Positions 1 to 6,306 are shown, counted from the first letter of the stretch. The stretch: 6,306 bases of DNA from an uncultured Peptostreptococcaceae bacterium (GCA_945910665.1 CAMDZK010000064.1:1-6306), one strand, 5' to 3'. Program-made: numbers and translations. The notes: generated by a model from the letters alone, not told the origin.

Positions 1-2
1 AT

Positions 3-1100
3 CAGGGAGGAATTGACAAAGCAATTGCTGACGATGGAGGAGAGCTGTACTACGAAGGTGAAGTTGTCGGTGTTGTTAAGCGCGCGCATGATGTGGACAC
101 AAACTTAGGTGCACACGTTATCTTCGAAAACCTTGTCGTAAAAGCTTCTGGTATCTTAGCAGCTCTTCATGCAGTTAAAAATGCAGACATCGATCCAATG
201 GATATCGAGTACGTCATCGAGTGTTCAGAAGAAGCATGTGGTGACATCAACCAACGTGGTGGTGGTAACTTCGCAAAAGCGATTGCTGAACTTGCTGGAC
301 TTAAAAATGCATCTGGTTCTGACACACGTGGATTCTGTGCTGCACCGACGCATGCAATGATCGTTGCATCTTCTTTAGTACAAGCTGGAACGTTCAAGAA
401 TGTTCTCATTGTAGCGGGTGGTTCTACTGCAAAACTCGGTATGAACGGTAAAGACCACGTGAAAAAAGGACTTCCAATCTTAGAAGACTGTGTTGCAGGT
501 GTTGGTGTTATCGTTGGTGAAAACGACGGCAAAAACCCAGTTCTTCGCACAGATGTCGTAGGACGTCACACTGTTGGAACAGGTTCTGCTCCACAAGCGG
601 TTATTTCATCTCTTGTTCTTGACCCACTAGCACGTGCTGAAATGAAAATTACCGATGTTGATAAATTCTCTGTTGAAATGCAAAACCCAGACATCACTAA
701 ACCTGCAGGTGCAGGAGATGTTCCAGTTGCTAACTTCAAAATGATCGGTGCTCTTGCAGTTATGCAAAAACAATTAGAGAAAAAAGATCTTCCAAACTTC
801 ATTGCTGAACATGGTATGGAAGGATGGGCTCCAACACAAGGACACATTCCATCTGGTGTACCATACATGGGCTTTGGACGTGAAGATATCTTAGACGGTA
901 AAATTAATAATGCAATGTTTGTCGGTAAAGGATCCTTATTCTTAGGCCGTATGACAAACCAATTTGATGGTGTATCTATCTTATTAGCGAAAAATGAAGG
1001 TCTGGCGAAGGAAGAAACGGGCGTCTCTGAAGAGTCTGTACGTAAAACCGTAGCGGACGCAATGCGCAAACTCGCTGCCAGCTTCTCCGAAGGAGAGTGA
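3..1100 (+). CDS. grdC: Glycine/sarcosine/betaine reductase protein C, beta subunit (GrdC), 5'-truncated by window edge
   Basis: GrdC is the beta subunit of protein C of glycine reductase. With GrdD it takes the Se-carboxymethyl group formed on selenoprotein A and releases it as acetyl phosphate in the cytoplasm. The frame is open from base 3 to the TGA at 1098-1100, giving 365 visible residues. The family is about 510 residues, so roughly 145 N-terminal residues lie to the left. The in-frame GTG at 93 is internal, because family-like sequence continues upstream of it. The protein has a thiolase/beta-ketoacyl-synthase-III-like fold. The segment GFCAAPTHAM places a cysteine (codon 336-338) where KAS III enzymes carry the nucleophile, and a later GHIPSG stretch (about 840-857) may supply a histidine. 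That mapping is my inference by analogy. Codons are strongly biased (CGT, AAC, TTC, GGT), as expected for an abundant catabolic enzyme. grdD follows after 4 nt, as in known grd operons. Confidence 0.93.
   Translation, partial: QGGIDKAIADDGGELYYEGEVVGVVKRAHDVDTNLGAHVIFENLVVKASGILAALHAVKNADIDPMDIEYVIECSEEACGDINQRGGGNFAKAIAELAGLKNASGSDTRGFCAAPTHAMIVASSLVQAGTFKNVLIVAGGSTAKLGMNGKDHVKKGLPILEDCVAGVGVIVGENDGKNPVLRTDVVGRHTVGTGSAPQAVISSLVLDPLARAEMKITDVDKFSVEMQNPDITKPAGAGDVPVANFKMIGALAVMQKQLEKKDLPNFIAEHGMEGWAPTQGHIPSGVPYMGFGREDILDGKINNAMFVGKGSLFLGRMTNQFDGVSILLAKNEGLAKEETGVSEESVRKTVADAMRKLAASFSEGE
1090..1097 (+). promoter_or_regulatory. Shine-Dalgarno of grdD inside the end of grdC
   Basis: AAGGAGAG lies 7 nt before the grdD ATG at 1105 and is embedded in the last codons of grdC. 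Ribosomes finishing grdC therefore sit on the grdD start site, which suggests coupled synthesis of the two subunits. Confidence 0.8.
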
Positions 1101-1104
1101 TTAC

Positions 1105-2286
1105 ATGGCAAATGTAGAAAAAATGGTCAGTAAAGTTTTTAATGAACTTGCTGATGCATTAGAAACAGGTTCTTTTGGTCAAAAAATGCGTGTGGGTGTG
1201 ACCACTTTAGGTTCTGAGCACGGCGTGGAAAACGTCGTAAAAGGCGCAGAACTCGCGCAAAAGAAAGACCATGGAATCGAAGTGGTCCTCATTGGACCAA
1301 AAGTCGAGTCTTCTTTAACACAAGAGGTTGTGGAATCAGAAGACGAAGGCTACAAACGCATGGAAGAAATGCTCGATGCAGGTACGTTGGATGCTTGTGT
1401 CACAATGCATTATTCTTTCCCCATCGGCGTATCCACTGTTGGCCGTGTAGTCACACCAGCAGAAGGACAAGACATGATAGTTTCTACAACCACAGGAACA
1501 TCTGCAACAAACCGTACTGAAGGTATGGTAAGAAATGCGATTTACGGAATTGCCACAGCAAAAGCAATTGGAATCGAAAAACCGACCGTAGGATTATTAA
1601 ACGTAGACAATATCCGTCAAGTAGAGCGTATCTTATTAGACCTTAAAAAGAATGGGTATTCCATCGACTTTGCTGAATCCCATCGTTCCGACGGTGGAGC
1701 AGTCATGCGTGGAAATGACTTGTTACAAGCATCTGCTGATGTCATGGTACAAGATTCCCTCACTGGGAATATCTTGATGAAGATGTTCTCTTCCTACTCT
1801 ACAGGTGGCGGATATGAAGCAACAGGATATGGGTATGGACCTGGTGTAGGGGAAGATTATGACCGCATCGTTCTCATTATCTCTCGTGCAAGTGGTGCGC
1901 CAGTAATAGCAAACGCCATTTCTTACGGCGGTGAAGTTGCTAAAGGCAAACTCCCACAAATTGCTCGCGCTGAAATGAAAGCCGCGAAAAAAGCAGGATT
2001 AGATGACCTTATTGCAGCAGCAGTTCAAAAAGAAAAACCAGCAGCAGAAGTGGAAGAAGTGAAAGCTCCCGATGCGGAAACAGTTACTGAAACCATTGCT
2101 GGAATCGACATTCTTGAATTGGAAGATGCAGTTCGTGCGCTTTGGAAACATGGCGTATACGCTGAAAGCGGAATGGGATGTACTGGCCCAATCGTCATGA
2201 TTAACGAAAATAAACGGGATCAAGCAATCGAAATCTTAGGCAAAGAAGGATTTATCCAAACTGACGCTGGAAGAGACGTTTGCTAA
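1105..2286 (+). CDS. grdD: Glycine/sarcosine/betaine reductase protein C, alpha subunit (GrdD)
   Basis: GrdD is the alpha subunit of protein C. It carries out the last step of glycine reductase, phosphorolysis of an acetyl thioester to acetyl phosphate, which then drives ATP synthesis through acetate kinase. The 393-residue length matches the family. Residues about 30-300 form a PlsX-like (phosphate acyltransferase) domain with glycine-rich stretches such as STGGGYEATGYGYGPG near 232-247. A charged Lys/Glu/Ala/Pro linker follows (about 308-330), then a short C-terminal domain (about 332-393). Counting from ATG 1105, Cys98 (DAGTLDACVT) and Cys359 (ESGMGCTGP) fall at the positions known from the Eubacterium acidaminophilum protein, where Cys359 is the acetyl-accepting thiol. 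This supports both the start and full activity. The protein ends in Cys393. A terminator follows 10 nt after the stop, so this is the last gene of its operon. Confidence 0.95.
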   Translation: MANVEKMVSKVFNELADALETGSFGQKMRVGVTTLGSEHGVENVVKGAELAQKKDHGIEVVLIGPKVESSLTQEVVESEDEGYKRMEEMLDAGTLDACVTMHYSFPIGVSTVGRVVTPAEGQDMIVSTTTGTSATNRTEGMVRNAIYGIATAKAIGIEKPTVGLLNVDNIRQVERILLDLKKNGYSIDFAESHRSDGGAVMRGNDLLQASADVMVQDSLTGNILMKMFSSYSTGGGYEATGYGYGPGVGEDYDRIVLIISRASGAPVIANAISYGGEVAKGKLPQIARAEMKAAKKAGLDDLIAAAVQKEKPAAEVEEVKAPDAETVTETIAGIDILELEDAVRALWKHGVYAESGMGCTGPIVMINENKRDQAIEILGKEGFIQTDAGRDVC

Positions 2287-2296
2287 TCTAGATGTA

Positions 2297-2324
2297 AAAA
2301 GGCACTGGGCTTCCAGTGCCTTTT
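2297..2324 (+). terminator. Rho-independent terminator of the grd operon
   Basis: A perfect 12-bp inverted repeat, AAAAGGCACTGG / CCAGTGCCTTTT (2297-2308 and 2313-2324), has a 4-nt GCTT loop. The T-run continues as ACTTT. It begins 10 nt after the grdD stop codon. The A-run on its left side would also let it act weakly on the opposite strand, but no convergent gene is visible. Confidence 0.88.
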
Positions 2325-2326
2325 AC

Positions 2327-2356
2327 TTTGTAAGGGTTCGGCATTTATCCTACAAA
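2327..2356 (+). other. Imperfect hairpin directly after the terminator
   Basis: TTTGTA (2327-2332) can pair with TACAAA (2351-2356), and GGGT (2334-2337) with ATCC (2347-2350). The helix has one bulged A (2333), one G-U wobble and a 9-nt loop. No T-run follows immediately, so it is not a standard terminator. It lies upstream of the proposed glm promoter, so it would be in RNA only if transcription reads through from grdD. It may be chance structure. Confidence 0.35.
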
Positions 2357-2369
2357 ATATTGTCAATAT
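2357..2369. promoter_or_regulatory. 13-nt palindrome, candidate operator
   Basis: ATATTG-T-CAATAT is a perfect 6+1+6 inverted repeat. It overlaps the proposed -35 hexamer TTGTCA (2360-2365), a position where a bound repressor would block transcription of glmS. AT-rich palindromes also arise by chance, and I recognise no specific regulator consensus (it does not fit Rex or CcpA sites well). Confidence 0.35.
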
Positions 2370-2389
2370 CACTTGCAATTTTTTTTAAT
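2360..2389 (+). promoter_or_regulatory. Candidate sigma-A promoter of glmS-glmL-glmE-mal
   Basis: TTGTCA (2360-2365, 5 of 6 to the -35 consensus) and TTTAAT (2384-2389, 5 of 6 to the -10 consensus) are separated by 18 nt, with an AT-rich spacer that includes a T8 run. Transcription would start near 2396, leaving a leader of about 50 nt. A weaker alternative is TTGCAA (2373-2378) with TACGAT (2396-2401) at 17 nt spacing. A promoter is expected here because a terminator precedes it and four tightly packed genes follow. Confidence 0.5.
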
Positions 2390-2402
2390 AGTGTTTACGA
2401 TT

Positions 2403-2410
2403 AGAGGAGG
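2403..2410 (+). promoter_or_regulatory. Strong Shine-Dalgarno-like sequence with no normal start codon after it
   Basis: AGAGGAGG is a better anti-SD match than the site next to the glmS ATG, but no ATG, GTG or TTG follows until ATG 2445. The codon at 2418-2420, 7 nt downstream, is ATT in frame with glmS and would add nine residues. It may be a ribosome standby site, a rare ATT start, or incidental. Confidence 0.35.
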
Positions 2411-2433
2411 AAAACTTATTCCGTACATCAACC

Positions 2434-2440
2434 AGGGGGG
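2434..2440 (+). promoter_or_regulatory. Shine-Dalgarno of glmS
   Basis: AGGGGGG, followed by T, ends 4 nt before ATG 2445. It can pair with the 16S rRNA tail using G-U wobbles. It supports ATG 2445 rather than the in-frame TTG at 2373, which lies in the promoter region and would add a non-homologous hydrophobic tail. Confidence 0.6.
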
Positions 2441-2444
2441 TAGC

Positions 2445-2861
2445 ATGAATAAGAAAAACATCGTCATGGGCGTCATCGGAGCGGACGTTCATGCAGTAGG
2501 AATTCGAATTTTAGAGTTCGCCTATCGCGAGGCTGGATTCGATGTCACTAATTTAGGAGTAATGGTGAGCCAAGAAGAGTATATCAAAGCAGCCATAGAA
2601 ACGGATGCATCGTGTATTTTAGTCAGTTCACTCTATGGACATGGGGAGTTAGACTGCCGAGGACTTCGCGAGAAGTGCGATGAAGCCGGACTGGAAGATA
2701 TTCTCTTATATGTAGGAGGAAATATCGTCGTTGGTAAACAAGATTTTGAAGATGTGGAAAAACGGTTTAAAGTCATGGGCTTTAACCGCGTCTTTGGACC
2801 AGGGTCCGCACCAGAAGAAGGCATCGCTTGCCTGAAAGAAGATTTAGGAATCGACCAATGA
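2445..2861 (+). CDS. glmS: Glutamate mutase (methylaspartate mutase) sigma subunit, B12-binding
   Basis: This is the small cobalamin-binding subunit (component S, also called MutS in clostridia but unrelated to the DNA-repair protein) of glutamate mutase. That enzyme rearranges L-glutamate to (2S,3S)-3-methylaspartate with adenosylcobalamin. It is 138 residues, against 137 for the Clostridium tetanomorphum protein. The 'base-off/His-on' B12 motif is complete: D14-x-H16-x-x-G19 (His16 ligates cobalt), S61 in VSSLYGHGE, and the GG at 91-92 in [10 protein letters not shown]. The fold is a flavodoxin-like Rossmann domain. Start ATG 2445 is chosen because the protein then opens [16 protein letters not shown], as in homologues, and an SD lies just before it. 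Its stop overlaps the glmL start (ATGA), indicating coupled translation. It is probably the first gene of its own transcript. Confidence 0.96.
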   Translation: MNKKNIVMGVIGADVHAVGIRILEFAYREAGFDVTNLGVMVSQEEYIKAAIETDASCILVSSLYGHGELDCRGLREKCDEAGLEDILLYVGGNIVVGKQDFEDVEKRFKVMGFNRVFGPGSAPEEGIACLKEDLGIDQ

Positions 2862-4231
2862 ACACACTTTTGATCGACTTTGGAAGCACGTTTACAAAAG
2901 TAACAGCTGTCGATCGCCAAAAAGCGGAAATTATCGGCCGAGCACAAGATTTTACGACTGTCGATACGGATATACAAATTGGTCTGAACAACGCCTTGGA
3001 AAAAATGGGCGCACGTCTCGAAGATTTCTCTGAGTTTTACGCCTGTTCCAGTGCTGCCGGTGGCTTGAAGATGATGGTTAGCGGTCTTGTTCCCGATCTG
3101 ACAGCAAAAGCGGCTCGGATAGCAGCGTTAGGCGCAGGAGCAAAAGTGGTACACACTTTTTCTCACGAACTCATCGAAGAAGACTTAGAAGAAATCAAGC
3201 GCATCAAACCGGACATATTTCTCCTGTGTGGAGGAACCGATGGGGGCAATCGTAGCTGTATAGAACACAATGCGAAGATGCTCGCAACACTACAACCACA
3301 ATTCCCAATTATTTACGCGGGAAACCGCGCTGCACAAGCAACCTGTAAAGAACAATTAAAAGAGTGGGACGTATCCATCTGTAAAAATATAATGCCTACC
3401 CTTGATACTTTAGAGATTGAAGAAGTGCAAAAAGTGATACGCAATTGTTTTATTAGAAGAATTGTGGAAGCTAAAGGTCTCTCTACAGTGAACCAGCTTT
3501 TAGGAAGTATCGCAATGCCCACACCTTCAGCTGTGCTTCAAGCGCTGCATCTCTTTTCTAAAGGGACGAAAGAAATCCCTGGTATGGGTGAACTCGTCGC
3601 TGTCGACTTAGGCGGTGCCACAACGGATGTCTATTCCATCGCTAAAGGAGCACCATCCCAAAATAATGTCATCTATAAAGGAATACAAGAACCAGAAGAA
3701 AAACGGACCGTCGAAGGCGATTTGGGAATGCGTTATAGCATGCATGGAATCGTAGAAGCCGTAGGATTGGATGAAATTGTCGAGCGCAGTGGTCTTTCAG
3801 AAGAAGAAATTATCGATATGTTAACCATCTTAGACGAAGACAAGTCCATCGTACCGGCAGACGAACGCTGGGAAGCTCTCGATTTTGCTTTGGCATCTTC
3901 TGCAGTCTCTGTCGCCGTGGGACGCCACGCGGGGGAGTGGGAAGAAGTATATACACCCGTCGGCTTACAATACGCGCAAACGGGGAAAGATTTAAGAGAC
4001 GTACCCAATATGGTGGTCACAGGAGGCGCACTGCTTCAATCCAATCGTTTAGATGATTTACTATCCTATTCCTATTATGATCCAATGAATCCGTATCATT
4101 TACGACCACAAGTGAAAGATTTGTGGGTGGATCAACATTATATTTTATCTGCCATGGGCGTTCTCGCAGACCACGATCCAGACGTCGCCATGAAAATTAT
4201 GAAAAAGGAGATCTTGAATGTCAAACATTAA
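2858..4231 (+). CDS. glmL: GlmL/MutL, ASKHA-family protein associated with glutamate mutase
   Basis: This gene lies between the two mutase subunit genes, as in other glm operons. The family belongs to the actin/Hsp70-like ATPase (ASKHA) superfamily and is thought to protect or reactivate the B12 enzyme. It is not needed for the catalytic step itself, and its biochemistry is poorly documented. The 457-residue protein shows a phosphate-1 motif at its start ([16 protein letters not shown], about 4-19), [11 protein letters not shown] (121-131), a phosphate-2-like motif [14 protein letters not shown] (247-260), and [10 protein letters not shown] (384-393). Start ATG 2858 overlaps the glmS stop (ATGA), has AGGAA 7 nt upstream, and puts the nucleotide-binding motif at the N-terminus as usual. 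An in-frame ATG at 2828 would add ten residues inside glmS and is less likely. The 3' end overlaps glmE by 14 nt. This is not DNA-mismatch-repair MutL. Confidence 0.93.
   Translation: MNTLLIDFGSTFTKVTAVDRQKAEIIGRAQDFTTVDTDIQIGLNNALEKMGARLEDFSEFYACSSAAGGLKMMVSGLVPDLTAKAARIAALGAGAKVVHTFSHELIEEDLEEIKRIKPDIFLLCGGTDGGNRSCIEHNAKMLATLQPQFPIIYAGNRAAQATCKEQLKEWDVSICKNIMPTLDTLEIEEVQKVIRNCFIRRIVEAKGLSTVNQLLGSIAMPTPSAVLQALHLFSKGTKEIPGMGELVAVDLGGATTDVYSIAKGAPSQNNVIYKGIQEPEEKRTVEGDLGMRYSMHGIVEAVGLDEIVERSGLSEEEIIDMLTILDEDKSIVPADERWEALDFALASSAVSVAVGRHAGEWEEVYTPVGLQYAQTGKDLRDVPNMVVTGGALLQSNRLDDLLSYSYYDPMNPYHLRPQVKDLWVDQHYILSAMGVLADHDPDVAMKIMKKEILNVKH
4205..4210 (+). promoter_or_regulatory. Shine-Dalgarno of glmE inside glmL
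   Basis: AAGGAG lies 7 nt before ATG 4218, within the last codons of glmL. It confirms the start of glmE and the 14-nt gene overlap. Confidence 0.8.
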
Positions 4232-5672
4232 AAACCAGAAACTATCGATGGATCATTTTCTGGCACTACAAAAAGAAGTGCTTCAACAATGGCCAACAGG
4301 CGCTGCTGTCGATTTTGATGAAGCTGTTCAATTTCATAAATCACTCCCAGAAGAAAAAATCTTCTCTCTTGAATTAGCAAAAGCGGATGCGGAAGGAAGA
4401 ACCCTCATTCAACCGCGTGCAGGCGTACCTTTAATTAACGACCAAATCGAGCTTTTGACATATCTACAAAACTACGGACAAGCGGATTTACTTCCCACGA
4501 CTATCGACTCTTATACACGACAAAATCGCTATAAAGAAGCCCAAGTGGGAATCGAAGAATCCATGCGTGAAAACAAATCCATGCTCAATGGATTTCCCGC
4601 TGTCAACCACGGGGTTGCCGCGTGCCGTCAAATCATTGAAGCATTAGATAAACCAGTGCAAGTGCGTCACGGCACACCGGAAGCACGCCTTCTTACAGAA
4701 ATTACTTTAGCTGGTGGTTTCACAAGTTACGAAGGTGGAGGGATCTCTTATAATATTCCATACTCTAAAAACGTCTCATTAGAAAAGACGATTGAAGACT
4801 GGATGTATTGTGACCGTCTCGTCGGATTATACGAAGAAGCTGGCGTACCAATCAACCGTGAACCATTTGGACCTCTTACAGGAACTCTTGTACCCCCCTT
4901 TATTTCTCATACAGTCGCAATTATTGAAGCGCTCCTTGCAGCAGAACAAGGCGTAAAAAATATCACAGTAGGGTATGGCCAATGCGGAAACTTGATTCAA
5001 GACGTTGCAGCCATCCAAACGTTAAAAATGCTCACAGAAGAATACTTACACCGCTTTGGCTATCATGATTGCATAGTCACAACGGTCCTTCACCAATGGA
5101 TGGGTGGATTCCCACAAGACGAAGCAAAAGCTTTTGCCGTTATTTCATGGGGTTCTGCAGCAGCAGCTCTTTCCAAAGTCACCAAAGTAATCGTAAAAAC
5201 ACCACACGAAGCCATGGGTGTACCAACAAAAGAAGCCAATGCTGAAGGTCTTCGCTGTACAAAACAAATGATCGACATGCTCTCTGACCAACAACTCAAC
5301 ACATTCTCCTTAAAAGATGAGAAAATTATGATTGCCGCAGAAACAAGAGCCGTCGTCAATAAAGTCTTAGAAATGGGAGATGGAGATATTGCCATTGGTA
5401 CGATTCGTGCCTTTGAAGCAGGAGTCATTGACATTCCATTTGCACCAAGCCGCTACAACGCAGGTAAATTATTGCCAGCGCGTGACAACGATGGAGCCAT
5501 CCGTGTATTCCACATGGGTAATGTTCCATTAACACCTGAACTCAGAGAGTTCCACGAACAAAAAATTAAAGAACGTGCAGACATAGAAGGAAGAAAACCA
5601 TCCTTCCAAATGGTAACCGATGACGTATATGCAATTAGTAAAGGCCGTCTTGTAGGAAGACCAAGAAGATAA
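4218..5672 (+). CDS. glmE: Glutamate mutase (methylaspartate mutase) epsilon subunit
   Basis: This is the catalytic TIM-barrel subunit of adenosylcobalamin-dependent glutamate mutase. It pairs with GlmS (sigma2-epsilon2) and binds glutamate above the cobalamin. Its 484 residues match the family (about 483-485). Residues known from the Clostridium cochlearium structure are all present one position later. The three arginines that clasp the substrate carboxylates are R67 (QPRAG), R101 (YTRQNRY) and R150 (VRHGTP). The others are E172 and Y178/Y182 (YEGGGISYNIPY), K327 and E331 (VKTPHEA). It is therefore predicted to be active. The +1 offset suggests a one-residue longer N-terminus. It starts 14 nt inside glmL with its own AAGGAG, and mal follows 10 nt after its stop. 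Confidence 0.97.
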   Translation: MSNIKNQKLSMDHFLALQKEVLQQWPTGAAVDFDEAVQFHKSLPEEKIFSLELAKADAEGRTLIQPRAGVPLINDQIELLTYLQNYGQADLLPTTIDSYTRQNRYKEAQVGIEESMRENKSMLNGFPAVNHGVAACRQIIEALDKPVQVRHGTPEARLLTEITLAGGFTSYEGGGISYNIPYSKNVSLEKTIEDWMYCDRLVGLYEEAGVPINREPFGPLTGTLVPPFISHTVAIIEALLAAEQGVKNITVGYGQCGNLIQDVAAIQTLKMLTEEYLHRFGYHDCIVTTVLHQWMGGFPQDEAKAFAVISWGSAAAALSKVTKVIVKTPHEAMGVPTKEANAEGLRCTKQMIDMLSDQQLNTFSLKDEKIMIAAETRAVVNKVLEMGDGDIAIGTIRAFEAGVIDIPFAPSRYNAGKLLPARDNDGAIRVFHMGNVPLTPELREFHEQKIKERADIEGRKPSFQMVTDDVYAISKGRLVGRPRR

Positions 5673-5676
5673 GGAG
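5671..5676 (+). promoter_or_regulatory. Shine-Dalgarno of mal overlapping the glmE stop codon
   Basis: AAGGAG begins within the TAA stop of glmE and ends 6 nt before TTG 5683. It is what identifies TTG as the start of mal, since no ATG lies nearby in that frame. Confidence 0.75.
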
Positions 5677-5682
5677 TAAACA

Positions 5683-6306
5683 TTGAAAATTAAAAATATT
5701 GTCCTTTCCAAAGGACGTACAGGGTTTTTCTTTGATGACCAAAAAGCGATAAAAGAAGGCGCTAAAGCCGATGGCGCAGCCTATATTGGCGAAGCGGTAA
5801 CCCCTGGCTTTGACCGCGTTCGTATTCCAGGCGAATCCATTTCCATTCAAGTCCTATTAGACGATGGACAAGTAGCCATTGGTGACTGTGCAGCCGTGCA
5901 ATACTCTGGGGCAGGCGGGCGCGACCCACTCTTTTTAGCAGAGACTTTTATTCCTATCATTGAAGAGCATATTTTCCCAGTTCTCATTGGAAAAGAAATT
6001 ACGACCTTCAAAGAAATGGCACAAGAAATTGAAGAACTCAAAGTCGACGGGAAATCTCTTCATACTGCCATTCGCTATGGAGTCAGCCAAGCGATTTTAG
6101 ACACGGTTGCAAAAGCCAATCACAAAATGCCAGTGGAAGTCGTTGCAGAAGAATACAATCTTTCTGTAAAAGAAGATGAGATTCCAATCTTTACTCAAAC
6201 GGGAGACGATCGCTATATCAAAGCAGACACTGCGATTTTGAAAAAAGCCGATGTCCTTCCTCATGCCCTCATCAATAATATGGAAAAATTAGCCGAAAAA
6301 GGGGAA
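5683..6306 (+). CDS. mal: Methylaspartate ammonia-lyase, N-terminal half, cut by the right window edge
   Basis: The enzyme removes ammonia from (2S,3S)-3-methylaspartate to give mesaconate, the step after glutamate mutase. It belongs to the enolase superfamily and uses Mg2+. The frame runs from TTG 5683 to the last base, 208 complete codons, about half of the roughly 413-residue family length. Translation from TTG opens MKIKNIVLSKGRTGFFFDDQ and aligns with recalled Clostridium tetanomorphum MAL from residue 1 without a shift. Q73 (AAVQYSGAGGRDP), Q172 (FTQTGDDR) and the catalytic H194 (VLPHALINN) fall at the same numbers. The general base Lys331 and the metal ligands (around 238, 273, 307) lie beyond the window and cannot be checked. 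The start has a good SD 6 nt upstream, and the 10-nt gap to glmE puts it in the same transcript. Confidence 0.95.
   Translation, partial: MKIKNIVLSKGRTGFFFDDQKAIKEGAKADGAAYIGEAVTPGFDRVRIPGESISIQVLLDDGQVAIGDCAAVQYSGAGGRDPLFLAETFIPIIEEHIFPVLIGKEITTFKEMAQEIEELKVDGKSLHTAIRYGVSQAILDTVAKANHKMPVEVVAEEYNLSVKEDEIPIFTQTGDDRYIKADTAILKKADVLPHALINNMEKLAEKGE

Noticed and set aside
93..1100. A grdC start at GTG 93
   Set aside because: The same frame is open to the window edge and continues with plausible GrdC sequence upstream. The known family is about 510 residues, so the true start is outside the window.
566..1111. 181-codon open frame on the - strand across grdC (and a 127-codon one at 167-550)
   Set aside because: They mirror the codon bias of grdC, have no recognisable protein features, and lie fully within a confidently identified gene on the other strand.
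2361..2378. Sigma-54 promoter resembling TGGCAC-N5-TTGC
   Set aside because: TGTCAA followed by TTGCAA resembles it, but the spacing is one base too long and the essential -24 GG is GT.
2373..2444. N-terminal extension of GlmS from TTG 2373
   Set aside because: It would add 24 residues absent from homologues, overlaps the promoter candidate, and has no SD, whereas ATG 2445 has one and gives the usual length.
2287..2444. Cobalamin or glycine riboswitch before the B12-dependent or glycine-reductase genes
   Set aside because: The gap is too short, the expected leader is only about 50 nt, and no B12-box or glycine aptamer core is visible.
2445..4231. DNA mismatch repair genes mutS and mutL, from the alternative names
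   Set aside because: The proteins carry a B12-binding motif (D-x-H-x-x-G) and an ASKHA fold. They show no MutS ATPase or GHKL domains. They are glutamate mutase components.
4123..4377. 84-codon + strand open frame across the glmL/glmE junction
   Set aside because: It is out of frame with two well-supported overlapping genes and has no SD or recognisable content.
1..6306. In-frame TGA selenocysteine codons, CRISPR repeats, insertion sequences or tRNA genes
   Set aside because: I saw none. The selenoprotein subunits of glycine reductase are not in this window, and all coding frames here are uninterrupted.

Overview
The window is a piece of an amino-acid-fermentation region from an anaerobic, moderately AT-rich Gram-positive bacterium (Bacillota). 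It encodes parts of two pathways typical of such organisms: glycine reductase (Stickland fermentation, giving acetyl phosphate) and the adenosylcobalamin-dependent methylaspartate route of glutamate fermentation. The species cannot be named from the sequence. Frequent CGT/CGC arginine codons argue against the most AT-rich clostridia, which prefer AGA. All genes are on the + strand and there are almost no gaps.

Region 1 (1-2286) is the end of a glycine reductase operon. It holds the 3' two thirds of grdC (protein C beta subunit, beta-ketoacyl-synthase-like, open at the left edge) and complete grdD (protein C alpha subunit, PlsX-like). grdD keeps both cysteines known from the family, Cys98 and the acetyl-transfer Cys359. 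The selenoprotein subunits (GrdA, GrdB) would lie upstream, outside the window. A clean 12-bp hairpin with a T-tract just after grdD closes the unit.

Region 2 (2287-2444) is the only intergenic gap, 158 bp. It contains the terminator, a second imperfect hairpin, a 13-nt palindrome overlapping a plausible -35 box, a -10 candidate, and two Shine-Dalgarno-like stretches in front of glmS.

Region 3 (2445-6306) is glmS-glmL-glmE-mal. It encodes the B12-binding small subunit of glutamate mutase, its ASKHA-type partner/reactivating protein, the catalytic subunit, and the first 208 codons of methylaspartate ammonia-lyase. The genes overlap or nearly touch (ATGA overlap, 14-nt overlap, 10-nt gap), so they are surely co-transcribed and probably translationally coupled. 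mal starts at TTG and runs off the right edge. Together they convert L-glutamate to (2S,3S)-3-methylaspartate and then to mesaconate plus ammonia. Mesaconase and citramalate lyase genes would be expected further right.

I see no undescribed system here. The genes are well-known families with their recalled active-site residues intact. The most interesting unexplained part is the short control region between the two operons, plus the juxtaposition of the two pathways.
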